A DNA stretch of 64,000 bases from an uncultured bacterium (GTDB taxonomy: Bacteria; Hydrogenedentota; Hydrogenedentia; Hydrogenedentales; Hydrogenedentaceae): positions 1 to 64,000 of the forward strand of contig CALLRP010000025.1 of NCBI GenBank assembly GCA_938014335.1, written 5' to 3'. Position 1 is the first letter of the stretch. Every line of letters starts with the position of its first letter. The translations under genes were made by a program, and so were the position numbers. Shown here piece after piece: positions 48,592 to 58,594 of the stretch. The notes under the pieces were generated by a model. It saw nothing but the letters and a program-made list of their open reading frames with translations. It did not search any database and was not told where the DNA came from.

Positions 48592-50136
48592 ATGTCGAGT
48601 TCACTCCTCCTTTTAGATAAGCTACGATATTTTATTTCAAGTAATTATATTTCTGTATCTTATTATTTTATCTTATTCATTTTAATTTTATTAACAACCC
48701 TATCAGCACTTTTCCCTTATCAAGCCCAAAATATTTTTAATAAATACATCATAAGTTTTTTCACTCGTCCCCAGACTTTAAAGATTATTGTTTCAGGTGA
48801 AAATGACTATAGCCAAGCACCTATACTGTCCATTATTAATGGTTTGAAACAAAGGAATAACAAGATAGTAGTTAAAGAGGTAGAATGTGAAAAAAATTCT
48901 TCCCCTATTGAGATGTTAATAAAAGGGAAAGGAGATCTTGCAGTTATTTCTTCTATTTCTTGTTTATTGAATCAAGACAAAATCAAATCTATTTCGTCTG
49001 CGGGAGAAAAAGCGATTTATATTCTTGCTCCTCGAAATTATGGTTTTGAGGAGTTTCAAATGTTGTCAGGGAAAAAAATAGGCTTTATAGGAGATACACC
49101 TACAGGAATATATATATTAGAACGGCTTATACAATTCTATCATTTCGACATACCTCCTGAACTGATTAAACAACGGATATATGATATAGAAAAATCTTTT
49201 TCCAGTGGGGTAATAGAAGCAATTGTATGGGTTGAAGAGATAAATTCACTTTCAGTCCAAGAGTTTTTAAATAAAAAATGGTATCGGGCGGTGCCAATTA
49301 AACAGTCTGTAGAATTTTCAAAAACAGTACCCGGACTCTATACAAAAAATATAGACACCTTATTTGGCTCGCTAAATTTAATTTGTACTAAAGATATTCT
49401 GGTTATTTCTAACAGAGTATCCAAGAGTACCGTTCGTGAAATCATACAAACATGGTTTTCTTCGGAGTATGTATTATCCCATCCTGAATATGATAATACT
49501 CTCAGGAAATTTACTCCTCCCCCATTTTTAGATACTCATCCCATCGCATCGGCATATTTTAACAAAGGAAAACCTTTAACACGAGAAGAATTAAAAACAC
49601 TTGTGGTTTCTTTTGTCTTAATTTTTATTGCAATTTTACTTTCAAGGCAATTGTTTCGCATCTGGTTAGAACGAAAAAATAAACATTACGAAAGAGAGTT
49701 AGAAAAAAGATGGGAAGAATTAAAATACTTAAAATACCAGTGGAATATAGAACTTTCTAATGAAGAAATTTTATTACATTTAAAGCGAATAAAATCTATT
49801 TATAACTGGACATTAGAAAGTTATAAGCATAATTTTATATCAGAAAAAGCAATGGCGCTTCTTTGTGTTAACATTATTCAACAAGTATTATATTTTAATG
49901 AAAGGTACTTTGAGCACATAAAAAACAAGCAATCTATATTAGAACTTTCGCCAGTTCATGAAGACATCTTTACAACAAAAGAGGCTAATACTGATACACA
50001 ATTCCCTCAAAATACATCTAAACCTGTATTCGATGAGAAAGATAAATATTTAAAAACACCTGTTACGCAACAATCTTCTAAAGAGCAAGCACAACAAATG
50101 TTGTTATTTATGGAAGAAAACAATATGGAAAGATAG
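48592..50136 (+). CDS. Membrane-anchored TAXI-like solute-binding protein with cytoplasmic tail
   Basis: 514 residues. A membrane helix at about 20-42 (YFILFILILLTTLSALFPY), then a periplasmic binding-protein domain to about 320 that follows the TRAP-associated TAXI pattern: SQAPILSIINGL, GKGDLAVISSIS, AIYILAPRNYGFEEFQMLSGKKIGFI, TPTGIYILERLIQFYHF, and VPGLYTKNID. A second helix at about 337-357 (LVVSFVLIFIAILLS) leads to a charged coiled-coil-like cytoplasmic tail of about 155 residues. Normal TAXI receptors are secreted, not double-anchored, and no TRAP permease is nearby; a sensor or scaffold role is possible. It lies between the epimerase and a YhaM-like nuclease in close spacing. Confidence 0.75.
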   Translation: MSSSLLLLDKLRYFISSNYISVSYYFILFILILLTTLSALFPYQAQNIFNKYIISFFTRPQTLKIIVSGENDYSQAPILSIINGLKQRNNKIVVKEVECEKNSSPIEMLIKGKGDLAVISSISCLLNQDKIKSISSAGEKAIYILAPRNYGFEEFQMLSGKKIGFIGDTPTGIYILERLIQFYHFDIPPELIKQRIYDIEKSFSSGVIEAIVWVEEINSLSVQEFLNKKWYRAVPIKQSVEFSKTVPGLYTKNIDTLFGSLNLICTKDILVISNRVSKSTVREIIQTWFSSEYVLSHPEYDNTLRKFTPPPFLDTHPIASAYFNKGKPLTREELKTLVVSFVLIFIAILLSRQLFRIWLERKNKHYERELEKRWEELKYLKYQWNIELSNEEILLHLKRIKSIYNWTLESYKHNFISEKAMALLCVNIIQQVLYFNERYFEHIKNKQSILELSPVHEDIFTTKEANTDTQFPQNTSKPVFDEKDKYLKTPVTQQSSKEQAQQMLLFMEENNMER

Positions 50137-50144
50137 GAATATAT

Positions 50145-51095
50145 ATGAAATACCAGTACATTGTTGATTTACGAGAAGGAAATGAAGTAAATGATTATTT
50201 CCTTATAACTTCAAAAAATTTAAGGGAACAGCCTTCAGGAGATAAATTCTTAGGATTTGTTATTCGAGATAAAACAGGAGAAATGGGGGGAATTTTATGG
50301 GAAAAACCGGAACAAATAGCAAAAAGAATCGAGGTGGGCGATGTTGCAGTTATCAAGGGGATTATTAAATCATATAAGGATAAGCTACAAATTCACGCAA
50401 CCCATATAATCCCTCTTGGAAAAGACCAATATGCAAAGGAGGACTTAATGTTACCTGAAGAAACCAATAAAGAATATACAAAAGAATTATGGGCTATTTT
50501 TGATTCCATAAAAAATCCGTGGTTAAAAAAATTAATCCAGTCCATCCGTAATGACGCAAAAATCATGAATACATTGCAAAATATCCCTGCTGCAAAAAAG
50601 TGGCATCATGAGTTTCGAGGGGGACTTCTCCGACACTGTTACGAACTAATAAAATTGGCATTATCGGTTTGCGAGTTATACCCAAATGTAAACAGAGATT
50701 TATTAATAACCGCTTGTTTTTTACATGATATTGGAAAAATCCATGAACTTACAGACAATCCCATGCTTGTAGATTATACCGATGCAGGGAAACTTTTAGG
50801 ACATCTTGTAGAAGGAGCAATTATCATATCGGAAAAAATCCAAAAAATAGATGGTTTCCCGGAGGATTTACGGCTTCATCTTCTTCATTGTATTCTGGCA
50901 CACCATGGAGACTATGAGAAGGGGTCTCCTGTTTTACCTAAAACAGTAGAAGCCATGATTCTACATTATTTAGACAATCTGGATGCACAAACCTATGCAC
51001 TCACCCGAATTGAACAAGAAACTCTAAAAAAAGGAGATAAATGGTCCGAATTGATTAATTTAATTTCACGACAAATCTGGACCAAGAAATTATAG
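50145..51095 (+). CDS. OB-fold/HD-domain protein, YhaM-like 3'-5' exoribonuclease
   Basis: 316 residues, YhaM length. An N-terminal OB fold (about 1-95: VNDYFLITSKNLRE, FLGFVIRDKTGEMGGILWE, GDVAVIKGIIKSYKDKLQI) is the nucleic-acid-binding part. The HD domain has HHEFRGGLLRHCYELIKLA (about 150), ACFLHDIGKIHEL (about 195, metal-binding HD) and HHGDY (about 258) with a late His/Asp set AMILHYLDNLDAQ. This order matches the YhaM/CBF1 family that trims RNA or DNA from the 3' end with a Mn-like metal. The ATG lies eight bases after the preceding stop, indicating one operon with the TAXI-like gene. Confidence 0.9.
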   Translation: MKYQYIVDLREGNEVNDYFLITSKNLREQPSGDKFLGFVIRDKTGEMGGILWEKPEQIAKRIEVGDVAVIKGIIKSYKDKLQIHATHIIPLGKDQYAKEDLMLPEETNKEYTKELWAIFDSIKNPWLKKLIQSIRNDAKIMNTLQNIPAAKKWHHEFRGGLLRHCYELIKLALSVCELYPNVNRDLLITACFLHDIGKIHELTDNPMLVDYTDAGKLLGHLVEGAIIISEKIQKIDGFPEDLRLHLLHCILAHHGDYEKGSPVLPKTVEAMILHYLDNLDAQTYALTRIEQETLKKGDKWSELINLISRQIWTKKL

Positions 51096-51106
51096 TCTGC
51101 ACGATA

Positions 51107-52111
51107 TTATCTTAAATTATATTGAACAGGCTTACAAACCGATTTTAGATTCTCGTAAGGTGTATCACCTGGGATTTCGCAACCTGCACCAATCATAAGA
51201 GGGGGTCCTACTTCTTTATACATTTCCAGATGTTTTTTATAAATAATATCAGGCGTAGATTCCATTACTTGTCGCACAGGGTCCAGGTTTGTAACCAATA
51301 CCACATCTCCTAAAATATTTCTTGCCTCTTTCAAAGGGACAAACCAGTCTAAATCAAATACATCACAGGGTAAATCTTTCCAGTAAGGTAAAAGATGATA
51401 AGTATTTCCGCAAATATGTAATCGAACCAATCCCCCTGCTTCTTTTATCGCTTTCATTAGACGATATTCATGTGGAAAGATTAAGTCGCGATAAGTCTCG
51501 GGAGATACCTGACTTGCAATAGCATCCCCTATACCTATGGTATCTGCCCCTTCTTTTAATTGTGCAAGTGCAAACTTAATGGCGGTATCCACACAAAAGT
51601 TCATCAGTTCATTTACATATTCAGGTTGAACCAATAAATCCATTAAAAACTCTGTAACACCCCGCAAATCCGCTGCTTCCGCAGCAGGTCCCTCTACCCA
51701 GCCCATTACAGAATATTCGTTCTTAGCACGATTACGCATCTCCCGCACACCTAAAATACGGTCCAGCATACGCGGTGCTTTATACGGGTCAGGAATAGGG
51801 AGTTTTGTAAAATCGGGGTCATCATGCAGTGGCGGATTGGGACAACGAGGAACCGCATCTTCGGGATATTCTAAAACAGCACCAAAACCAGATGTCTCGC
51901 GGAAAGGGTCCGAAATAGCACTCCACTGGTCATAACCAAAATCACGGATGCATGCTTCATTGGCATTAGCAATGAAATTATAATCCGTAACAAACTGACG
52001 ATAACTGCAACCTATATACTTTGCCGCAAAAAACATCAATATAGGCAAGCGAGGGAGAAAATCAACAGGCTCATTTTGTATTGTTTTTATATACCTTTCA
52101 TACGAGTTCAT
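51107..52111 (-). CDS. Uroporphyrinogen decarboxylase-family protein
   Basis: 334 residues from the ATG at 52111 (GGAAAGGGTATGCT before it); an in-frame upstream start at 52174 lacks a ribosome site. The URO-D fold shows NSYERYIKTIQNEPVDFLPRLPI, GWVEGPAAEAADLRG, and the zinc-type LHICGNTYHLLPYW (about 253-266) with a later GAGCEIPGDTPYENL. The HxC and distal Cys are typical of the methyl-transferring MtaA/MtbA/cobalamin-dependent branch rather than HemE, which lacks them. It is likely a corrinoid-linked methyltransferase, but no corrinoid protein is next to it. The C-terminus is rather short after GDTPYENL. Confidence 0.85.
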   Translation of the reverse strand: MNSYERYIKTIQNEPVDFLPRLPILMFFAAKYIGCSYRQFVTDYNFIANANEACIRDFGYDQWSAISDPFRETSGFGAVLEYPEDAVPRCPNPPLHDDPDFTKLPIPDPYKAPRMLDRILGVREMRNRAKNEYSVMGWVEGPAAEAADLRGVTEFLMDLLVQPEYVNELMNFCVDTAIKFALAQLKEGADTIGIGDAIASQVSPETYRDLIFPHEYRLMKAIKEAGGLVRLHICGNTYHLLPYWKDLPCDVFDLDWFVPLKEARNILGDVVLVTNLDPVRQVMESTPDIIYKKHLEMYKEVGPPLMIGAGCEIPGDTPYENLKSVCKPVQYNLR

Positions 52112-52240
52112 AGCATACCCTTTCCAATTTACTATTGATTTTATACTAACATACTTATTGACCACGAACAACACATTAAAAATTATAAATAGAGAGATAA
52201 TGATTTAGGAGCTATTTGGTGTTTTTAATTTTTATTTATA

Positions 52241-55084
52241 TCAAGTCAATAATTTTGATTTTAGATATTTCCCTGTATATGATTTCTCATTCTTTATAAT
52301 CTTCTCTGGTGGACCCTGGGTAACTATATATCCCCCTTTATCTCCACCTTCAGGACCGAGGTCGATAATCCAATCAGCAGTTCGAATTACTTCAAGATTA
52401 TGCTCAATTACAATAACTGTATTCCCCAAATCCACAAGGCGATGTAATACACGGAGTAGTCTATCTACATCTACTGCATGTAAACCTGTGGTGGGCTCGT
52501 CTAAAATATAAAGTGTATTCCCTGTGTGGCGTCGTAATAATTCTGTGGCTAACTTAACGCGTTGGGCTTCTCCACCCGAAAGTGTAGTTGCGGGTTGTCC
52601 TAAAGTTATGTAGCCTAAACCTACTTCAAAAAGCGTTTCTAATGACCGTGATATTTGAGGAATATTTTTAAAAAATTCCAAAGCATCTTCAACTGTCATA
52701 TCGAGTACTTCAGCTATATTCTTACCTTTGTATTGAATCTGTAAAGTATCACGGTTATATCTTTTACCATGGCAAGTATCACAAGGGATATATACATCAG
52801 GAAGAAACTGCATTTCGATTGTTAAGTATCCATTTCCTTCACATGCTTCACATCGTCCACCTTTAACATTAAAACTGAACCTGCCTGCACTGTATCCTCT
52901 CGCTCTTGCTTCTGGCACTTTACTAAATAACTCACGAATAGGTGTAAATACTCCTGTGTATGTTGCTGGATTGGAACGAGGTGTCCTTCCAATGGGGGAC
53001 TGGTCAATGTCTATTACTTTATCAATGTATTCTATCCCTTCTAATTGTGAATAATGAAGTTTCGTTTCTGTTTTTTTTCTAAAAACGGCACATTGAACAG
53101 CGGGAAATAAAGTTTCATTTATTAAACTCGATTTTCCGGAACCAGAAACTCCTGTAATACATATAAATAACCCCAAAGGGAATGATACATCAATATTTTT
53201 CAAGTTGTTTAATGAAGCCCCTCGTAATGTTAACCATCTGTTATTGGGTTCCCTTCGACCTCTTGGACAAAAGACCTGAAACTTACCGGAAAGATATTTC
53301 CCTGTCCACGAGTTTTTGCATTTAACAATCTTTGTTGGGGGTCCTTGGGCAACGACTTTTCCCCCATGAACACCTGCACCCGGACCTAAATCTACTACAT
53401 AGTCCGCTGAACGAATTGTTGACTCGTCATGTTCTACAACAATAACGGTATTTCCCAAATCTCTAAGTTTAATAAGCGTTTCAACTAAACGATTTGTATC
53501 CCGAGGATGAAGTCCGATACTGGGTTCATCTAACACATAAATCACGCCGACCAATCCTGAACCTATTTGACTGGCTAAACGAATTCTTTGAGACTCTCCT
53601 CCAGACAATGTGCCTGCACTTCGGTCCAAAGTCAAATAATCTAATCCTACATCGACTAAAAAGGATAGTCTAAGGTTAATTTCTTTTAACACTCGTTCTG
53701 CTATTTTTCTCTGGAATTCCGACAGTTTCAGATTTCCGAAAAAAGACATGGCTTCCTTGATGGACATTTTTGTTACATCTACAATATTTCTTCCATCTAT
53801 TCGCACTGCACGGGATTCGGGCTTGAGTCGTGTCCCTTGACAGGAACGACAGATACGGGTAGCCATGTACTTTTCTATCATCTCACGAGCACGATTAGAG
53901 TGGGTTTCTCGGTATCGCCTTTCTAAATTGGGAATAACTCCCTCAAACGGCTTGTAGGTCTCGTAAGAACTGTTTGCCATCTGATAGGAAAACCGAATAT
54001 ATTCATGTCCTGAACCATACAAAACAATCTCTTTGAAAGAATCCGGTAAATCCTTCCATGGAGTTAAAGGACTTTCTCCATAATGCTCACAAAGTATTCG
54101 AAGAGTTTTTCGAAACATTGAGTCAAGGATGGGACGTTGACTCCACGGTTCTACTGCTCCTTCCGCAAGGGATAATTCAGGGTTAGGGACAACAAGGTCA
54201 GGGTCAATTTCCGTGACAGTCCCCAATCCAGCACATGTCGGGCACGCTCCGTGTGGGTTGTTAAAGGAAAACATACGGGGCTCTAATTCTTCGACAGAAA
54301 TATTGCAGTCAATACAGGAGAGTTTCTCGCTTTGCAATATCTCCTGGGGTTGATATCCCGGGATTTCATACCAAACACGGACAAGTCCATTCCCTAATTT
54401 CAATGCAGTTTCTATAGAATCAGTTAATCGTTTCTGTATCTCTGGTTTAAGAACAAGTCTATCTATTACAATTTCGATATCATGCTTTTTATACCGTTCT
54501 AACTTTATTTCATCATCAACATGATACATCGTTTTGTTAACACGGACACGAACGAAGCCGGATTTTTTTATTTCTTCAAATAACTTTGTATAGTTCCCCT
54601 TTCTCTGTCGGATTATGGGGGCCAGAATCTGTATTTTTGTCTGTTCGGGAAAACCCATAATATGGTCCACTATTTGTTGTGGAGTCTGTGCAGAAATCAC
54701 TTTTCCACATTTATAACAATGAGGTGTCCCTACACGAGCAAAAAGTAAGCGTAAATAATCATATATTTCTGTTACTGTTCCGACAGTTGAACGTGGATTG
54801 CGATGAACTGTTTTCTGTTCAATAGATATGGCTGGACTAAGTCCTTCAATAAGGTCTACCTCCGGTTTTTCCATCTGTTCAAGAAACTGTCTCGCATATG
54901 CAGAAAGACTTTCTACATAACGTCTCTGCCCCTCTGCATAAAGAGTATCAAAAGCAAGACTGGATTTCCCTGAACCACTTAATCCTGTAATTACAATAAA
55001 TTTATTCCGGGGCAAATCTAAATTAATATGAGCAAGATTGTGCTGTCGTGCTCCACGAATAACAATATATTCCGAATTAGACAT
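52241..55084 (-). CDS. uvrA: Excinuclease ABC subunit A
   Basis: 947 residues, full length. Two ABC ATPase halves: Walker [22 protein letters not shown] (residues about 32-52) and [19 protein letters not shown] (about 640), signatures [16 protein letters not shown] and [16 protein letters not shown], zinc fingers with C-x2-C pairs around [15 protein letters not shown] and [19 protein letters not shown]. It scans DNA for bulky lesions with UvrB. The annotated start is the first ATG of the frame and gives the standard N-terminus ([20 protein letters not shown]). No uvrB or uvrC nearby. Confidence 0.97.
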   Translation of the reverse strand: MSNSEYIVIRGARQHNLAHINLDLPRNKFIVITGLSGSGKSSLAFDTLYAEGQRRYVESLSAYARQFLEQMEKPEVDLIEGLSPAISIEQKTVHRNPRSTVGTVTEIYDYLRLLFARVGTPHCYKCGKVISAQTPQQIVDHIMGFPEQTKIQILAPIIRQRKGNYTKLFEEIKKSGFVRVRVNKTMYHVDDEIKLERYKKHDIEIVIDRLVLKPEIQKRLTDSIETALKLGNGLVRVWYEIPGYQPQEILQSEKLSCIDCNISVEELEPRMFSFNNPHGACPTCAGLGTVTEIDPDLVVPNPELSLAEGAVEPWSQRPILDSMFRKTLRILCEHYGESPLTPWKDLPDSFKEIVLYGSGHEYIRFSYQMANSSYETYKPFEGVIPNLERRYRETHSNRAREMIEKYMATRICRSCQGTRLKPESRAVRIDGRNIVDVTKMSIKEAMSFFGNLKLSEFQRKIAERVLKEINLRLSFLVDVGLDYLTLDRSAGTLSGGESQRIRLASQIGSGLVGVIYVLDEPSIGLHPRDTNRLVETLIKLRDLGNTVIVVEHDESTIRSADYVVDLGPGAGVHGGKVVAQGPPTKIVKCKNSWTGKYLSGKFQVFCPRGRREPNNRWLTLRGASLNNLKNIDVSFPLGLFICITGVSGSGKSSLINETLFPAVQCAVFRKKTETKLHYSQLEGIEYIDKVIDIDQSPIGRTPRSNPATYTGVFTPIRELFSKVPEARARGYSAGRFSFNVKGGRCEACEGNGYLTIEMQFLPDVYIPCDTCHGKRYNRDTLQIQYKGKNIAEVLDMTVEDALEFFKNIPQISRSLETLFEVGLGYITLGQPATTLSGGEAQRVKLATELLRRHTGNTLYILDEPTTGLHAVDVDRLLRVLHRLVDLGNTVIVIEHNLEVIRTADWIIDLGPEGGDKGGYIVTQGPPEKIIKNEKSYTGKYLKSKLLT

Positions 55085-55122
55085 AACTTCTGTATTATTT
55101 CCCCAACTATTGATTCAGTATA

Positions 55123-57093
55123 TTATTGATTTTGTTGAGTATTTTCAGATGGGATTGTTTGTGTGTTAACGATTAAAGATGCCTCAATATTCCCATCAAT
55201 AATAATATCACCTTTAACTGTTTTCAACAGGACTGAATATTTTCCTTCTCTAACTTGTGTTTCTGCTTCTTGTCTTGTTCTTGAAAAAATACCTGCTAAA
55301 GGAAGTGCCGTATCTATAATCCCCTCTTCCGTTACCGCCCTTATTCTACAATCCGCTTCGGGCGATAAGAGAATACTAATATTTCCTTTTTCATTCGATA
55401 TATCTACATCCCCTGATATTCCATTCAGTGCCAAAAATCGTATATCTCCTTCTTGTATGCGTGCTATAACTTTCGACTGCATATCTTCCAAATTTACATT
55501 TGCTTGCATTGCAGTTATATTGATAGGGGCTCGAATATTTTTCAGTGTTGCTCCTCCCCCTCGAATAGAAATTTCCCCATTATTATTTACATCCTCTATT
55601 CGTATATTACCTTTTTGATTAGATACAAAATAAGGACCTGCACACTTCAATAGGGAAACAACCCCCGAACCCTGATTTATTCTCAGAGAATTTTTCATAC
55701 TTTCACATGCGGTTTGTCCTCCTTTTGACTCAATAGAAACATCTATATGGGGAGGACAAAATATCTGAACATCTACTCGCCAATCCGATAAATAATCAGG
55801 TAAGACATCATAATTTCCAGAGGTGGTAATATAAACTCTGTTTTCTGTTCGGTGGAGGTTGACGGATATTTTTTCGAGTGCAGAGGTTGCTTTATCAGCA
55901 GAGGAAACCCAAACCAAACGAGTTGCCTTTACACGAATTCTTGTATCATCCGAAGGAAGAATTCTTACATCTCCTTTTTGATTATTGATTATTAAAGCAT
56001 CATCCGAACTAACTTCCTCTTCCGAAGTAAAAATTTCACTGAAGGGTTTATAATTTGAGATGGAACTTTGAGGATTTGAGAGGAGTACCTCATTTTTATT
56101 GATAGATATATCTGAAAATATACCCGTTATCTCTATTTTATGTTTTGCATCCGGATTCGTTAAATTTAACGTATTTAACGACCCCGTAGTTTTTTGAATA
56201 ATAGGCAAGTCTGTTGTAAATTGACTGCCTAACAAACTTCCCTTTATCTCTAACTCCGAAGTATCTTCTATTTTAATACTTGACTTACCACTATCCGTAT
56301 GTAAAACATATCTCCCCTCACCTAACTTTTGTAATTTTAGTTCACCTAAAATATTATAAATACTTATTTCTCCTTGCAAATCACTTATCTCCGCATTCGT
56401 CCTCGAAAGATAAAAAAGTCCTCCATTCATAATTTTTCTTACCTTTAGTGGAAACTCCCCCTGTGCTCTTAAAGACACCCTACCATTAATATTCTCAAGT
56501 TCCACAGACCCATATTGTTCATTAATCGTTACCGCTCCATCTATGTTAGAAACACGAGTATCGCCAAAAAAGTTATCTACGAAAATATTAGAAGAGCGAG
56601 GTAATGTAATAATATAATCAATTTTTATGAAGGATACACTCTCTTCTGGAAACTGATTTTCAATTACTAATGTATTATTCTCATTTATCATGCGAGGCTG
56701 GAAGTTGTTCACTGTTTTTTCAAGTATATCTTGACTTTGGCCTCCCAATGTTAGTGTAGTTTCCACAGTTACTAAAGGTTCGCTCCATGACTTTATATCA
56801 ACCATACCAAATTCATTTTTAATTAAAATATTCACATTCTGAGAAACCGAAATCTGATTCTCGTATTTTTTTGTAACTGTATATGGGACTGATTGTTGAT
56901 TCCCAAACAGATTGGACCTTAGAACTTCATCCGCATAAGAACCTATTTGATGAATACCCTTTATAACTGTGTCGAAACCTGTTTTGACACCTTCCAATAA
57001 TTTATCCTGACCATACGAGAAGTATGTAAACAGGGATATAAAAATAAATAAAAGGGGGATCGTTTTTTTTCTATTATTCTGACTGTTCATCAT
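55123..57093 (-). CDS. Exported DUF4097-type beta-strand-repeat protein
   Basis: 656 residues with a signal peptide (TIPLLFIFISLFTYFSYG). The mature part is a long run of short beta strands with polar turns, typical of DUF4097 adhesin-like repeats: INILIKNEFGMVDIKSWSE, NTLVIENQF, NIFVDNFFGDTRVSNIDGAV, GSVELENINGRVSLRAQGEF, and in the C-half NIRIEDVNNNGEISIRGGGA, KGNISILLSPEADCRI. Such proteins usually sit beside PspC/DUF1700-type membrane proteins; here the PspC gene is the third upstream partner. The ATG abuts the stop of the PLP enzyme gene (TAG then ATG), so translation is coupled. Envelope stress sensing is suggested by context only. Confidence 0.85.
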   Translation of the reverse strand: MMNSQNNRKKTIPLLFIFISLFTYFSYGQDKLLEGVKTGFDTVIKGIHQIGSYADEVLRSNLFGNQQSVPYTVTKKYENQISVSQNVNILIKNEFGMVDIKSWSEPLVTVETTLTLGGQSQDILEKTVNNFQPRMINENNTLVIENQFPEESVSFIKIDYIITLPRSSNIFVDNFFGDTRVSNIDGAVTINEQYGSVELENINGRVSLRAQGEFPLKVRKIMNGGLFYLSRTNAEISDLQGEISIYNILGELKLQKLGEGRYVLHTDSGKSSIKIEDTSELEIKGSLLGSQFTTDLPIIQKTTGSLNTLNLTNPDAKHKIEITGIFSDISINKNEVLLSNPQSSISNYKPFSEIFTSEEEVSSDDALIINNQKGDVRILPSDDTRIRVKATRLVWVSSADKATSALEKISVNLHRTENRVYITTSGNYDVLPDYLSDWRVDVQIFCPPHIDVSIESKGGQTACESMKNSLRINQGSGVVSLLKCAGPYFVSNQKGNIRIEDVNNNGEISIRGGGATLKNIRAPINITAMQANVNLEDMQSKVIARIQEGDIRFLALNGISGDVDISNEKGNISILLSPEADCRIRAVTEEGIIDTALPLAGIFSRTRQEAETQVREGKYSVLLKTVKGDIIIDGNIEASLIVNTQTIPSENTQQNQ

Positions 57094-58512
57094 CTATTTT
57101 TTTAAAAAGTATCCCAATAGTTTTTTTATTATTGTTAATCCATTATCAGGGGTGTTTTGTTCCTCAAGATTTATATTTGAACCTGTATTTTTGTAAATAT
57201 TCTCAACAATTTTTCGAACTTCGGATTCGACCATTCCTCGTAAGGGAACAGTGGCAAGCATACCATAAACAGGAGCAGTGGCTTGTTTTGCTAAATTAGG
57301 ATTTTCTTTTACTCGTGATACTGCTTCCTTTAAATCGCTTAAATATTCATCCACAATTTTTTCATGTAAAGGATTTATCATAAAATGGATACTTGCAGGT
57401 TTCTGCTGTCGGTCAATATGCCATCCTTTTTCTTCTAAAAGGTCTGCCACCGCATATATGTTCACTTCAGGACTTTTACTATAATACGCAAATAAGGGTC
57501 CTTGCGGTTCACCTACAATCTCCAACTCGGGTATTGCTTGTATCCCTTCTTTCATTCTTTGAACAATCTCAGATAATTTCTTGGCATTTTCGAGATACTT
57601 ATTTTGTCCTAATCCCATGAGAGTTGCCCATGCAGAAGCAATGGCTCCACCCGGTCGAGTCCCTGTAAGTCCCGGAGTCATCACGATACCTCCCGGGAAA
57701 TTCACTGAAACAAATAATTGATGCTTCATAATATCCATAGTACGATATAAAATTACAGAGGCACCTTTAGCAGAATAACCATATTTATGCAAATCTGCAG
57801 AAAGAGATGTTACTCCAGGAACACGAAAATCAAAAGGCGTAATATTTTCTCCCAATTTCTCTAACCATGGCAAGATAAATCCTCCTACACATGCATCTAC
57901 ATGTAGATTCAGATTATATTTTATTGCTAAATCACTTAACTCAGATATGGGGTCAATGGTTCCATAAGGATAATTTGGTGCAGAACCTACCAATGCTATG
58001 GTATTGGGAGTTATTCTGCGTTCCACTGCTTTCACATTCACTTTCCCTGTTTTATCAACGGGAGCATGTATCATTTTTATATCAAAATATTCACCGGCTT
58101 TTAAGAAAGCAACATGAGCCGAATCAGGAATTATAATCTCGGGGATAAAGTATTTTTTCTTCCGTTCTTTTCGAGCTTTATCTCTATATGTTTTCATCGC
58201 CAGAAGGATACTTTCTGTCCCCCCGGATGTCATACAACCCACAGTATTATCATCACCATTAAGAAGAAAAGCCGTCATTTGAACTACTTCCGATTCAAAC
58301 TTCCTCAAACTCTGGAAAGCCATTGGGTTTAACCCATTTTCATGTATATACATATTGTAAGCAGACTTCACAAGGTCCGAATGTTCTTCTGAAAAGTGAA
58401 ATACAAGGCTAAAAATCCGACCTTCTTCCCAACGGGCATCATTTTGTTGGGCTAATTTTAATTCTTTTAATACTTCTTCTTTTGACTTCCCTTCCTCTGG
58501 AATCATCATCAC
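57094..58512 (-). CDS. PLP-dependent decarboxylase/lyase, sphingosine-1-phosphate lyase-like
   Basis: 472 residues. Fold-type I PLP enzyme of the group-II decarboxylase superfamily. TSGGTESILLAMKTYRDKAR (about 90) contacts the phosphate, HVDACVGGFILPW gives the ring-binding Asp, and the Schiff-base Lys lies in SADLHKYGYSAKGASVILYR (about residue 240), which is closest to the DxHKYG(Y)xxKGxS signature of sphingosine-1-phosphate lyases rather than to glutamate or aromatic decarboxylases. S1P lyases cleave to phosphoethanolamine and an aldehyde. There is no N-terminal membrane anchor, as in bacterial soluble members. GTG 58512 and ATG 58509 are both possible after GGAGTCTAAGCC. Coupled to the DUF4097 gene. 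Confidence 0.85.
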   Translation of the reverse strand: MMMIPEEGKSKEEVLKELKLAQQNDARWEEGRIFSLVFHFSEEHSDLVKSAYNMYIHENGLNPMAFQSLRKFESEVVQMTAFLLNGDDNTVGCMTSGGTESILLAMKTYRDKARKERKKKYFIPEIIIPDSAHVAFLKAGEYFDIKMIHAPVDKTGKVNVKAVERRITPNTIALVGSAPNYPYGTIDPISELSDLAIKYNLNLHVDACVGGFILPWLEKLGENITPFDFRVPGVTSLSADLHKYGYSAKGASVILYRTMDIMKHQLFVSVNFPGGIVMTPGLTGTRPGGAIASAWATLMGLGQNKYLENAKKLSEIVQRMKEGIQAIPELEIVGEPQGPLFAYYSKSPEVNIYAVADLLEEKGWHIDRQQKPASIHFMINPLHEKIVDEYLSDLKEAVSRVKENPNLAKQATAPVYGMLATVPLRGMVESEVRKIVENIYKNTGSNINLEEQNTPDNGLTIIKKLLGYFLKK

Positions 58513-58594
58513 GGCTTAGACTCCTATTTATTATTTCTATAAAAATTTATCCATTGATTATATCCTAAATATATCTACCATTTCCGAAATAACT

